This document shows positions 35,801-44,095 of a DNA stretch of 64,000 nt, in pieces; position 1 is the stretch's first letter, and every line of letters starts with the position of its first letter. This DNA is from Croceibacterium aestuarii (GTDB lineage Bacteria > Pseudomonadota > Alphaproteobacteria > Sphingomonadales > Sphingomonadaceae). The notes under the pieces were generated by a model, which saw only the letters and a list, made by a program, of their open reading frames with translations, was not told the origin of the DNA and ran no database searches. The position numbers and the translations under genes were made by a program. Where the stretch lies: positions 1-64,000 of the forward strand of contig NZ_CP131039.1 in the NCBI RefSeq assembly GCF_030657335.1, read 5' to 3'.

Positions 35801-37053
35801 CGCACTTCGGGCTGCGGCGCCGCGACCGAGCCCATGGCGACCGATTCCACGAGCGGGGTGGGATGAATCGGCGCGTCCTCGAACGCGATGCGGCTGGGCC
35901 GGTATGGCAGATAGATGCCTGTCTGTTCGGGCACCGGCGCGGGTTCGGCGAGGACTGAATAGGCAAGATCGATCGCAGTTGCTGTGGCTGCAGGAGTCGC
36001 CGCAAACGGCGCTACCGGCCGGACTGGCGCGCGATGCGCTGAATTCTTGCCCCCGAGGCGCACGGGCGTGCCGAATGGCAGGCGATGGAGGCTGGCGGAT
36101 GTCTGCGCACGTCGCGGAATCTTGGTGAGAAGCTCGTGGAGCGCGATCGGGTCACGGGTATCTCCGGTGATCGCGGGCGAGGACGCAGTCGGCGTCTTGT
36201 CGAATACGACCAGGCGCACGGCGATCCCCGTCCCTGTCCGGCGGAACATCTGCTGCAAGCGAACATCAAGGAGCAGCGAAGCTTCGCCCTGTGCCGTGGC
36301 AAAGGAAGTAGCATCGAAGCCTTCGGGCATGATGGCGACAATCCTCGCGCCATGGTCAGTGGCCCGGATCGCGCTGCGCAAGTGGCGCTGCGCGGTCTCG
36401 CCGTCCTTGCCTCGTTCCTGACTGTGAGCGAACGGCGGGTTCATCAGCACGACCGATGGAACAGGGCCGCGATGCAGGTCGGCGATCAGTTCACCGTCGT
36501 GCGCGGTGATCGTGGCCGCAGGGAAGATGTGGCTCAGGCTGTCTCGTCTTGCCGGATCGATCTCGTTGAGGAGCTGCGAGGCTTTCTGCACGCCGCCCCA
36601 AAGAGCAAGGGCGCCATTGCCGGCGGACGGTTCGAGTAGCGTGTCTTGCGGAAAGATAACTGCGGCCTTCGCCATCAGCCAGGCGAGCATCGGGGGAGTC
36701 GAGAACTGCTGGAGCTCGACCTGTGCTTCGCTGCGAACATGCCGGGGCGGCAAGGCGCGCTCGAGCCAGTCGAACCGCGCTTCGGCTTCGTGCACGCTCG
36801 TGGCTAGATCGATGCGCGAGGACTCGCGAAGCCAGAGCAGAGCGCCGATCTCAACCGCGTTGTTGTAGTCATCGATGCTCCAGGCGCTTCCCCAGTCCAG
36901 AACGCCGGTTTCCTCGGCGAACAGGCCGGAAATGTCGGCACGGGAATGATGACGTCCCGATGCGAGAAGCGCGGCAATCCTGGCTCCGATGGCGTAGGCG
37001 AGAGGCAATGACGGGAGCTGCCCGCTGGCAGGGAACAGATCTGATTGAAACAT
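32806..37053 (-). CDS. Adenine methylase/strawberry-notch helicase fusion
   Basis: A 1415-residue protein. An N-terminal methyltransferase domain has the SAM motif LEPSAGNGALAL (about 140-151) and NPPF (about 205-208), the N6-adenine methylase signature. Then comes a strawberry-notch-type superfamily 2 helicase with Walker A GDGTGAGKGR (about 479-488) and FDEAHAM (about 584-590), followed by a long SNO helicase C-terminal part. Such proteins are frequent in alphaproteobacterial plasmids and ICEs; protection of incoming DNA and remodelling are inferred roles. I chose codon 10 of the frame (ATG 37051-37053) because AGGAGG lies 10 bases before it. Confidence 0.88.
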   Translation of the reverse strand: MFQSDLFPASGQLPSLPLAYAIGARIAALLASGRHHSRADISGLFAEETGVLDWGSAWSIDDYNNAVEIGALLWLRESSRIDLATSVHEAEARFDWLERALPPRHVRSEAQVELQQFSTPPMLAWLMAKAAVIFPQDTLLEPSAGNGALALWGGVQKASQLLNEIDPARRDSLSHIFPAATITAHDGELIADLHRGPVPSVVLMNPPFAHSQERGKDGETAQRHLRSAIRATDHGARIVAIMPEGFDATSFATAQGEASLLLDVRLQQMFRRTGTGIAVRLVVFDKTPTASSPAITGDTRDPIALHELLTKIPRRAQTSASLHRLPFGTPVRLGGKNSAHRAPVRPVAPFAATPAATATAIDLAYSVLAEPAPVPEQTGIYLPYRPSRIAFEDAPIHPTPLVESVAMGSVAAPQPEVRPRVPAGWQADGLLSEAQCETLVYAAQAFARDLPGQFKVSQEGTSLELSEDGNAYRQGFFLGDGTGAGKGRQIAAVIMDRWLTGERRHVWITKNEALLVDARRDWEALGGLPLDLQPLSRWKLGHPVTMSEGILFVTYPTLRSGRAEDTRLDQILAWAGEHFGGVIAFDEAHAMANALGSSSTGGKVKGSEQGMAGLRLQNHLPRARVLYASATGASDIANLGYTSRLGLWGPETAFPTHEAFITEIRAGGVAAMELVARDLKAQGLYLARALSFAGVEYEILEHSLTEAQVRIYDAYAEAWAIIHRNLEAALEATRVVDEDSGDTLNRNAKAAALSIFEGTKQRFFAQLLLSMKLPSLIPAMELALGEDHSVVVQLVSTAEAMLDRRLADLSDEERETLDIDLSPREYVIDYLAKSFPVRLMQVFADEDGNLRSEAMSDELGNPVFCSRAIAARDALIEQLCALPPIATALDAIIEHFGTEAVAEVTGRTRRLVSGRDGHQRLERRSPSANVAEAQSFMEGTKRILVFSDAGGTGRSYHADLGCRNQQRRVHFLLEPGWRADNAIQGLGRTNRTNQASAPLFRPATTDVKGERRFISTIARRLDALGALTRGQRQTGGQNLFDPADNLEGDYARDALSRWFQLLYDGKLEATSFGNFVERTGLRLENPDGGLTDNLPTIQRWLNRILALPIALQNAIFDEYLGLVEARIEAAREAGTLDQGLETVRVDHFTVLADELLRTDPVTGAETRLVSLEVTRHLRPLRLQRLVRMHEIGSRHAIPMRNTRSGKVALSVPARRLIADDGAVVERRRLLRPLKSVNWTVEALGESHWEEVSVTVFTSAWRAEEEEAANSPLTERVHLATGLLLPVWKRLPGDHVRVTRLVAEDGRSIIGREVLDIDLAMIAETFGLSGVAGPSAEQIGDLVIASGKALSLASHDPLTVKRSLVGGEQRLELTGFSPDRLDWYKGKGCFTEIIRYRTRLFVPVSVASSVLPALAA

Positions 37054-37128
37054 GGCAATTCGTCCTCCTGATGGGGGCATCGGGACACGCCCGCTGCCGG
37101 ATCAGGAATTCGAGAAGCCCTCTCTCCT

Positions 37129-38043
37129 CTACGGCGCCGCTTTGCGGCGCAGCCATGCTGTCAGCTCATCATTCCAGTCGGTATCGCGTGAAGATGGCCT
37201 GCGGACCAGGATCGTCCGCCCTTCCTGTGCGTAGGCTGCCAGGCCACGCGATGCGGCCAGCTCGCCGCCAGCATCATGATCGACGAAGAGATGAAGCTCG
37301 GTCACGCTCTCGGGCACGCTCACGAGGCCGAAGCGCTCATTGCCCAGGGTCGCCCAGACGGGGATGCCGGTAAGAGCATAGGCCGACATCCCGCTCTCGA
37401 TACCCTCGGCGAGGCCGAGCTTGCCGGAAGCCGGAGCGAGGAGGCGGACAGCAGCTTCACCGAGCGCGCCGAGTGCGCGCTTCGGCTTGTCGAAGCCAGC
37501 CTTAGTGCAAGCCTCGCGAGACAGGAACGTGCGGTGGATTGCGATCGGCCCCTCATCGAGACTGACTGCTGCGATCATGGCTGGCAAAAAGCGGGTTCGT
37601 CCTTTCGGGCCAAGCGGCGTTCGCGGATGAAAACGAAGTCCCGAAGATGCGGCGAGGATGCCGCGGCTCTCAAGGTATGCCTTCGCCGGACTGGCTCGCA
37701 GTGCTTCCGCTTCTCGCCAGATCCTCAACGCAGCCGCCGAGGGTTTGCGAGTTCTGGTCTGCTCGCGATGGTCGGCAGACGTAGACCCTGAGAAAAGCGA
37801 GGTCGCGTCGAAACCTTCACGCGCCAATGCAGACAGCACGGTCTGCTGATCGCATCCCGCAAAGCAATGGAAGAGGATGGCCTGTCGACCGAGCGACACA
37901 CTGAGTGAGGGCGTCCGGTCGTCATGCGCAGGGCAGCAAGCCATGCCTTTTGTGCCGGACCATTTGCCGCCGCGACTTTCACAGATGCGGCGGGCGGTCT
38001 CGGCAAGCGACCGGTTGGGATGAGTTTGGTCAGACAGGGACAT
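37129..38043 (-). CDS. CHC2 zinc-finger/toprim DNA primase-like protein
   Basis: A 304-residue protein. The N-terminal zinc ribbon is C-C-PAHDDRTPSLSVS with FHCFAGC, as in DnaG-type primases. A toprim fold follows with the glutamate in LAEGIESGMSAY and the D-x-D in LFVDHDAGG. It resembles plasmid primases that lay primers on transferred single strands. It is transcribed toward the methylase/helicase gene with a 75-base gap and divergently from the lytic transglycosylase. Confidence 0.87.
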   Translation of the reverse strand: MSLSDQTHPNRSLAETARRICESRGGKWSGTKGMACCPAHDDRTPSLSVSLGRQAILFHCFAGCDQQTVLSALAREGFDATSLFSGSTSADHREQTRTRKPSAAALRIWREAEALRASPAKAYLESRGILAASSGLRFHPRTPLGPKGRTRFLPAMIAAVSLDEGPIAIHRTFLSREACTKAGFDKPKRALGALGEAAVRLLAPASGKLGLAEGIESGMSAYALTGIPVWATLGNERFGLVSVPESVTELHLFVDHDAGGELAASRGLAAYAQEGRTILVRRPSSRDTDWNDELTAWLRRKAAP

Positions 38044-38132
38044 GCGAGCTCCTCAGCTTGCAAAGTGACCCCCTCAGCAGCGCTCCTCTCCTCTCCAGAG
38101 GGCAGGCATTCGCGCCTTTCCTACAGGCATAT

Positions 38133-38147
38133 GTTCTATTTATGTTC
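38133..38147. promoter_or_regulatory. Second SOS-type LexA box (GTTC-N7-GTTC)
   Basis: GTTC at 38133-38136 and 38144-38147 with seven bases between. It lies 35 bases upstream of the lytic transglycosylase ATG and 90 bases upstream of the divergent primase gene. It has the same form as the box at 1844-1858. Confidence 0.6.
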
Positions 38148-38181
38148 TATTGCGATTCGAATCAATGGAGCAACAAGCGAA

Positions 38182-38766
38182 ATGACCTGTCTCAATCGTC
38201 TGACCACGATCACGTTCGCCTGTTTGGGAATGATCGCAACTTCATCGCAGCAAGTCTGCGCCCAGGATTTTACCTTGTTCGAGCATGCGATCGTTCCGCC
38301 GAAGGCGGATCAGCAACCGGGAAGGCAATATCTTCCTGCGGTCTACCAGCCTGAGGCAGCGGACGTTTCCTACCGGGAAGGCCTGTACATGGCGGCAATA
38401 GCCGAGGCTGAGCGCCGTTACGGGCTTCCGACCAACTTGCTTCGTGCCCTCATCTGGGCTGAATCCCGCTTCAATCCGATGGCTGTGAGTCCAGCGGGCG
38501 CTGCCGGGCTTGCTCAGCTTATGCCGGCCACGGCGCGAGAACTGGGCGTCCGGAACCGTCATGACCCACTTGCATCGATCGATGGTGGCGCCCGATACCT
38601 TCGCGACATGTTGGACCGATTTGACGCGGTCCACCTAGCCTTGGCTGCTTACAATGCTGGCCCAGGAGCCGTCTCTCGATCTCGCGGCATTCCGAACAAT
38701 GGTGAGACGCCGCAATATGTCCGGTCTGTGTTGGGACGTTGGCAAGCACTTGGCGCATACAATTGA
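38182..38766 (+). CDS. Secreted lytic transglycosylase (conjugation type)
   Basis: A 194-residue SLT-family protein. A signal peptide (LTTITFACLGMIATSSQQVCA) is followed by the goose-lysozyme-like core: E in LIWAESRFNPMAVSPAGAAGLAQLMPATARELG, then NIDxG-like SIDGGARYL and ALAAYNAGPGAV. It resembles VirB1-type enzymes that open peptidoglycan for conjugation machinery. ATG at 38182 chosen to give the signal peptide; GGAG lies 11 bases upstream. It sits under an SOS-type box and is the only plausible transfer-channel helper in the window. Confidence 0.85.
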   Translation: MTCLNRLTTITFACLGMIATSSQQVCAQDFTLFEHAIVPPKADQQPGRQYLPAVYQPEAADVSYREGLYMAAIAEAERRYGLPTNLLRALIWAESRFNPMAVSPAGAAGLAQLMPATARELGVRNRHDPLASIDGGARYLRDMLDRFDAVHLALAAYNAGPGAVSRSRGIPNNGETPQYVRSVLGRWQALGAYN

Positions 38767-38830
38767 CGAAACTGGCTGATGTCTGGCTATTGTCTGCAAT
38801 CATATGGCGGAATGAAGACGGAAAACGCTA

Positions 38831-39380
38831 GTGAATGAGACGCCCGGTGAACCGTTCGACTTTCGCAAGGCGTTGAAAGCACAGAAGCGCCGGAAGCTGA
38901 GAAAGGAGATCGCGTTGGGTTTGGGAGCATTCGCGATCGCATTTGCTTGAGGGATGCTGGCACTCAACTGGTCAGTCCATGATGCCAGCCTTGCTAAGGA
39001 CGACCAGCAGCCACAGGCTTTATTCCAGTAAGCGAGCTCCCCACAATTTGACATCTGCGGATCCATCCGGCGCACATGCGTCGTGTATGGAGATACTTTC
39101 TGGCTTGATGGCGTAAAGATCCGCATTGCTGACATCGATACTCCCGAATTCAGCGAGCCTCGTTGCGGCTATGAATACGAACTCGGCATGCGAGCGACGC
39201 ATCGCCTTGTCGAATTGCTTAATGCCGGACCGTTTGAGCTCAGGACCATCGGGAGCAGAGATGAGGACCAGTACGGTCGCAAATTGCGGGTTGTAACGCG
39301 GCCGTCGCTCGCTTGGCGATCAGCTGGTCAGCGAAGGGCTGGCGCGGACCTGGACCGGGAGGCGTGAGCCATGGTGCTGA
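38831..39380 (+). pseudogene. Decayed membrane-anchored thermonuclease-like gene
   Basis: In one frame from a GTG at 38831 the remains read: a basic segment, a membrane helix (EIALGLGAFAIAFA), an in-frame TGA (38948-38950), a linker (AKDDQQPQALFQ), an in-frame TAA (39029-39031), then a nuclease domain (CVVYGDTFWLDGVKIRIADIDTPEF, with R and E catalytic residues in the SNase pattern). After RKLRVVTR a one-base shift is needed to continue with RSLGDQLVSEGLARTWTGRREPWC to the stop at 39378. Three separate lesions make this a clear pseudogene. It overlaps the next gene by 10 bases. Confidence 0.85.
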
Positions 39381-39565
39381 ACCGCGACCAGGAATTGTGG
39401 GCGGTCGCGCTCAGAGTCGAAAAGAACCACGGCGAAGAAGGACCCGCGTATATCGCAGAGTAGATCCAGCAACTATCCAACGAGAGGGACGAGGCAGGCG
39501 TAGCAGTATGGAGAACGGTTGCTGAGCGCCTCGATCAGCTTAATTGCCTGAGTTCCACGAACTGA
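39371..39565 (+). pseudogene. Small conserved gene with an in-frame TAG (DUF6961-like)
   Basis: From the ATG at 39371: LNRDQELWAVALRVEKNHGEEGPAYIAE, then TAG, then IQQLSNERDEAGVAVWRTVAERLDQL to a TGA at 39563. I recall this pattern as the DUF6961 family, where a glutamine follows A-E; CAG to TAG is one mutation. It overlaps the end of the nuclease pseudogene, so both were one operon. Function unknown. Confidence 0.75.
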
Positions 39566-39576
39566 GGGTCGGGGCG

Positions 39577-39681
39577 ATGCGGGAATGGCTTCAAAACTGG
39601 GGCGTGAGAATTGAGTTCGCCTTACTGGCTTCAGTGTCTCTGCTGGGGCTGATCTTGAGCTTGAAATCCTGCATTGGTTGA
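39577..39681 (+). CDS. Possible 34-residue membrane peptide
   Basis: A short frame (REWLQNWGVRIEFALLASVSLLGLILSLK) with one convincing membrane helix, 11 bases after the DUF6961-like pseudogene. GGTCGGGG precedes the ATG. It may be a real small membrane protein of the same operon or a chance frame. Confidence 0.35.
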   Translation: MREWLQNWGVRIEFALLASVSLLGLILSLKSCIG

Positions 39682-39932
39682 CGGTTTTCCCCTCAGGTCA
39701 ATCGCGTCACCGGTCTTTTGCTGGCTGGCAGCTGCGTCGGAATATCACCGCATTCATCAGTGATCCAAGCGCCGCCGTCCCGCTTGGCAACCCCTTCGCG
39801 GTGTACATCTCTAGGATTCATCGAGCTCAAGAGGTGACCCCACATCCATGACGGTGAATCCTAGGTGAATCCTTTTCTAGACATTTCCACCAAATAGAGA
39901 CCAGCAGACCTTACCTAAGTCGCTGAAAAATA
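39682..39932. other. Island end next to tRNA-Lys, with repeats
   Basis: No gene is visible. Two tandem copies of GGTGAATCCT lie at 39853-39862 and 39864-39873 (first followed by A, second by T) and an inverted copy (TAGGATTCA) at 39812-39820. Repeats of this kind near an attachment site can be integrase arm-type binding sites; no integrase gene is in the window. Confidence 0.4.
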
Positions 39933-40008
39933 TGGTGAGCCCTGCTGGGTTCGAACCAGCGACCTACTGATTAAAAGTCAGTTGCTCTACCGACTGAGCT
40001 AAGGGCCC
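39933..40008 (-). tRNA. tRNA-Lys (anticodon TTT)
   Basis: On the minus strand the 76 bases fold as a cloverleaf: acceptor GGGCCCT pairing with AGGGCTC (one G-T pair), D arm GCTC...GAGC, anticodon stem ACTGA/TCAGT with loop CTTTTAA, T arm GCTGG-TTCGAAC-CCAGC, discriminator A and encoded CCA. The 3' end faces the island, and tRNA 3' ends are common integrase targets. The gene is intact. It lies 12 bases downstream of folK. Confidence 0.97.
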
Positions 40009-40020
40009 GACCACGGCGGC

Positions 40021-40527
40021 TCACCTAGGCAGCGGTCGGGGGCGGGTCAAGCGGGCGTGAAGCTGGCGGACCGAAAGGCCGGTTAGCGGGTCGCGCCAGG
40101 CGGGAGCGACGCGCAGCGCCGGGGCGAGCACGAACGCCCGCTCGCGAAACAGCGGGTGGGGGACTGTCAGGTCGCCCGAAGCGAAGCAGCCACCGCTCCA
40201 CAGCACGATGTCGAGATCGAGCACGCGGGCGCGCCAGCGCTGCCCACCGCTGCGCCGCCCGAAAGCACGCTCGCTCCGCTTGAGCAGGGCAAGGAGGCCC
40301 GGCGGATCGAGGCGGGTTTCGATCACCGCGGCCGAATTGGCATACCAGCGGATCGAGGGGCCGAGAGGGTCGGTCTCGACCGGGGGAACGCTGGCAAGGA
40401 TTGTCAGTCCCTCTCGCTCCAGCCACGCGAGAGCAGCCGCCAGAACGTTTCGCGGACCGCCATAGCGCTGGTGCCGAACGTTCGAGCCGAGCGCGATCAG
40501 GTAGCGGTGATTGGTTGCGGCCTGCAT
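40021..40527 (-). CDS. folK: HPPK, 2-amino-4-hydroxy-6-hydroxymethyldihydropteridine diphosphokinase
   Basis: A 168-residue enzyme that transfers pyrophosphate from ATP to the pterin in folate synthesis. Visible motifs are the N-terminal YLIALGSNV, PVETDPLG, RWRARVLDLDIVLW and VPHPLFRERAFVLAP. I chose ATG 40525-40527 because the frame's upstream 36 residues lie in the divergent glycosylase promoter and are not protein-like. It is followed by tRNA-Lys. Confidence 0.92.
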   Translation of the reverse strand: MQAATNHRYLIALGSNVRHQRYGGPRNVLAAALAWLEREGLTILASVPPVETDPLGPSIRWYANSAAVIETRLDPPGLLALLKRSERAFGRRSGGQRWRARVLDLDIVLWSGGCFASGDLTVPHPLFRERAFVLAPALRVAPAWRDPLTGLSVRQLHARLTRPRPLPR

Positions 40528-40550
40528 GGTGGGTGGCTTACTCGGCGCCG

Positions 40551-41200
40551 ATGCCCGTGCAAATGCCCCTCGCGGACAGCGAGCCTCCGCGCGATTGCCG
40601 CCGCTGCCCGCGCCTTGTGCGGCTGCGCGGGACACTGCGACGCGAAGAGCCGGGCTGGTGGAACGCCCCCGTACCCGCCTGGGGCGATCCCGCCGCCTGG
40701 TTGGCCGTCGTCGGCCTCGCCCCCGGCAAGCGCGGCGCCAACCGCACGGGACGGCCGTTCACCGGCGACGGCGCGGGCGATCTGCTGTTCGCGGCGCTGA
40801 ACGAAGCCGGGCTGGCGCGCGGCGCCTATCGCGGCGAGCCGGACGACGGGCTGGCGCTCGAAGGCGCGATGATCCTCAACGCGGTCAAATGTCTGCCGCC
40901 GGGCAATAAGCCGACCCGCGACGAGTTCGCACGATGCAGCCGGTACCTTTCGGCCCAGCTGGCTGCCCTGCCCTCGCTTGAGGTCGTCCTGGCCGTCGGC
41001 AGGGACGCGCACGACGCCGTGCTGCGGCATCACGGGCTGGTTCTTGCCCGCCACCCGTTTGCTCATGGCGCCGTGCATCTCCTGCCCGACGGGACGCGGC
41101 TGCTCGATAGTTTCCACTGCAGCCGCTACAACGTGAACACCGGGCGGTTGACCGCGGCAATGTTCGCCGCGGTGTTTCGGCAGGCGCTGGTGCTCAGGCG

Positions 41201-41204
<4 letters not shown>
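40551..41204 (+). CDS. Uracil-DNA glycosylase family 5 (UDGb-like)
   Basis: A 217-residue Fe-S uracil-DNA glycosylase. Cysteines in DCRRCPRL, AVKCLPPG and RCSRYL can hold a 4Fe-4S cluster. GLAPGKRGANRTGRPFTGDGAGD is the family 5 motif, lacking the catalytic Asp or Asn of other families at the usual place. HCSRYNVNTGR near the end matches the family's last motif. It removes uracil and other deaminated bases. It is divergent from folK and overlaps the convergent aguB by 4 bases. Confidence 0.9.
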
Positions 41205-42067
<863 letters not shown>

Positions 42068-42144
42068 GGCCGCCAGTTAGGGTGTGTGCGCAGCACTGGC
42101 AACGCTGCGAACGCATGCCTATCTCGCGCGGGAAGGAGATTTCC

Positions 42145-42681
42145 ATGAGCGAGACTGCAATCGTTGCCGGCGGCTGTTTCTGGTGCACCGAGGCGGTGTT
42201 CCGCGACGTCACCGGCGTGAGCCAGGTCGAGAGCGGCTATACCGGCGGCAGCGTGGCCGACCCGACCTACAAGCAGGTTTGTTCGGGCAGCACCGGCCAT
42301 GCCGAGGCGATCCGGGTGACCTTCGATCCCGGGGCCATCACGCTCGCCGAGATTTACGACGTGTTCCTCGGCACGCACGACCCGACACAGCTCAACCGCC
42401 AGGGCAACGATGTCGGCACGCAGTACCGCAGCGCGATCTTCCCGCTCGACGATGCCCAGAAGGCCGAGGCCGAAGCCGCCATTGCCCGCTGGAATGACGA
42501 GCATCCCGGCAGCCAGGCGGTCACCACGGTTGAGCCGCTGGGCCCATGGTATGCGGCCGAGGACTACCACCAGGAGTACTGGGACGGCGAAGGCCAGCGG
42601 AACCCTTATTGTCTCGCCGTGATCCCGCCCAAGCTGCTCAAGCTGCGCAAGAGCTTCGCGAACAAGGTGAAGGCGGGCTGA
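42145..42681 (+). CDS. msrA: Peptide methionine-S-sulfoxide reductase
   Basis: A 178-residue MsrA with catalytic C11 in GGCFWCTEAVF, then GYTGG, GHAEAIRVTFDP, TQLNRQGNDVGTQYRS and ending with the conserved YHQEY. It repairs the S epimer of oxidised methionine. The ATG at 42145 has GGAAGGAG 6 bases upstream; the frame extends further left without support. The R-epimer enzyme, msrB, is at 57113. Confidence 0.94.
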   Translation: MSETAIVAGGCFWCTEAVFRDVTGVSQVESGYTGGSVADPTYKQVCSGSTGHAEAIRVTFDPGAITLAEIYDVFLGTHDPTQLNRQGNDVGTQYRSAIFPLDDAQKAEAEAAIARWNDEHPGSQAVTTVEPLGPWYAAEDYHQEYWDGEGQRNPYCLAVIPPKLLKLRKSFANKVKAG

Positions 42682-42907
42682 CCCTCGTCCCTGGGTCGTG
42701 GCCCCCTAGACGACAGTCCGGTGCAGATATCCTGCCTGCCAATTTGTTGCGGGCAAGCTCCGGGCTGGACGAGGAAAGAGCGGATCGAAACCTTGGTGAA
42801 CTGCTCGGCGCGCGGGAATTCTTTTATGGGCGTGTGCCTGGGTGCGGCCAATGGGGTACCAGCCAGACGGGGTTGGTACCGGCACCCAAGGTGCTACGTT
42901 ATCCGGC

Positions 42908-44026
42908 ATGAGGGTGGAAGAGATCGACGATAGCACGCGGGCAGCGATCCTGCGTCTGTCTGAAGCCGAGCGGGAATGCCTCAAGCGCTGCCTGCGCCAT
43001 CAGACCGCCAAGCAAATGGCCCTCGATCTGGGCATCTCTCCTCACGCCGTCGAGAAGCGGTTGAAGATGGCTCGCGCCAAGCTCGGCCTGTCCTCGTCGG
43101 TTGAAGCTGCGAAGCTGGTGGAGTTGTCGGACAGGTCCGGTCGGCTGGGACCCCAATTGTCGGACCTTCCTTCGGGCAAGCCGTGGCCTGATGAAGAGGG
43201 CTCGGCAGCCGGCCCACGAAGCGAGACCGCGTGGATCACGCGCCATCGGACTTATCTGGTCTCAGGAGCAATAGTCATGAGCGCTCTTGCCGCAATAGCA
43301 CTGGTAATCGCAGTTCAGTCATCCGGCACCATCCTCGAGCAGACAAACTCACCGGCAAGGGTAGCGTCCGAACAGGCCGCTGCGCCAGCCGACGGGCCGA
43401 AGCCCGGCACGGAGTCCGCCCTGCGCAGCCTTGTGAGCGGGCTGACGAGCGGGTCGCCCGAATACGACAAGCTTTCTCCGCAGTTCGCCGAGGTCGTTCG
43501 CCGCGACCTACCCATGACCCATGCCATGTTCAACGGGATGGGGGAGCTCAAGTCGGTGACCTTCCGTGGACGCGGCGCGATGGGCGACGACACCTACACT
43601 CTCGTGTTTGCCAACGGCAAAGTCGTCATGTCCGTCCTGCTCGATCCCCAGGGCAGGATGGCCGGAGGCATTCTCCAACCGGTCAAGACCTCTGCACCGA
43701 CGGTTGCACCAAGCGCTGTGCCGAATGCCGGCACCGAGGCTGCCTTGCGGAACCTCGTCGCCGGGCTGGCGCGCGGCTCGCCCGACTACGACAAACTCTC
43801 TCCCGGGTTTGCCGAAATCGTCCGCCGCGACCTGCCCATGACCCATGCCATGTTCAGCGGGATGGGCGAGCTCAAGTCGGTGACTTTCCGCGAACGCCGT
43901 CCGGCAGGCGATGATGCCTACGACCTCGTATTCGCCAATGGCGAGGTGATCATGTCAGCCGCGCTCGACGCCGAGGGCAGGATGACCGGCGGCATTCTCC
44001 AGCCGGGGGGTGCCGCTGGACGCTGA
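42908..44026 (+). CDS. Membrane-anchored LuxR-type HTH protein with a duplicated domain
   Basis: A 372-residue protein. Residues 14-58 are a LuxR/FixJ-type helix-turn-helix (LSEAERECLKRCLRHQTAKQMALDLGISPHAVEKRLKMARAKLG). A membrane helix lies at about 116-136. The periplasmic part holds two copies of a roughly 92-residue domain (167-258 and 275-366) that are close to 80% identical, each with EYDKLSP or DYDKLSP, RRDLPMTHAMF and GMGELKSVTF. A role as a signal-sensing one-component transmembrane regulator is inferred. ATG at 42908 chosen; the upstream frame is not protein-like. Confidence 0.75.
   Translation: MRVEEIDDSTRAAILRLSEAERECLKRCLRHQTAKQMALDLGISPHAVEKRLKMARAKLGLSSSVEAAKLVELSDRSGRLGPQLSDLPSGKPWPDEEGSAAGPRSETAWITRHRTYLVSGAIVMSALAAIALVIAVQSSGTILEQTNSPARVASEQAAAPADGPKPGTESALRSLVSGLTSGSPEYDKLSPQFAEVVRRDLPMTHAMFNGMGELKSVTFRGRGAMGDDTYTLVFANGKVVMSVLLDPQGRMAGGILQPVKTSAPTVAPSAVPNAGTEAALRNLVAGLARGSPDYDKLSPGFAEIVRRDLPMTHAMFSGMGELKSVTFRERRPAGDDAYDLVFANGEVIMSAALDAEGRMTGGILQPGGAAGR
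43406..43681 (+). repeat. First copy of the duplicated periplasmic domain
   Basis: Encodes residues 167-258 of the LuxR-type protein; begins GTESALRSLVSGL and ends GRMAGGILQP. It matches the second copy at 43730-44005 with a period of 324 bases. Confidence 0.85.
43730..44005 (+). repeat. Second copy of the duplicated periplasmic domain
   Basis: Encodes residues 275-366; begins GTEAALRNLVAGL and ends GRMTGGILQP. Near-identity to the first copy at both DNA and protein level suggests a recent tandem duplication. Confidence 0.85.
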
Positions 44027-44095
44027 TCGCCAGGGGCGGCCTGCTATGGCGGCGAAACAAGGCATGTCCGCAACGCCGTATTGGCGGCGGCCCCG

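Larger units (their letters stand above)
1..39932. mobile_element. Integrated plasmid-like/ICE-like genomic island (left end outside window)
   Basis: From the left edge to the 3' end of tRNA-Lys nearly every gene is a plasmid or ICE function: relaxase, coupling protein, SSB, ParB-like protein, primase, antirestriction proteins, toxin-antitoxin, recombinases, and an entry-type lytic transglycosylase. Right of the tRNA the content changes at once to housekeeping genes. Several island genes share a near-identical Shine-Dalgarno of the form TCAGGAGA or TCAGGAGG, which fits a common backbone origin. No integrase or type IV secretion genes are visible, and I found no second copy of the tRNA 3' end inside the window, so the left junction must be outside it if the tRNA is the target. 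The right boundary is inferred from gene content. Confidence 0.65.
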
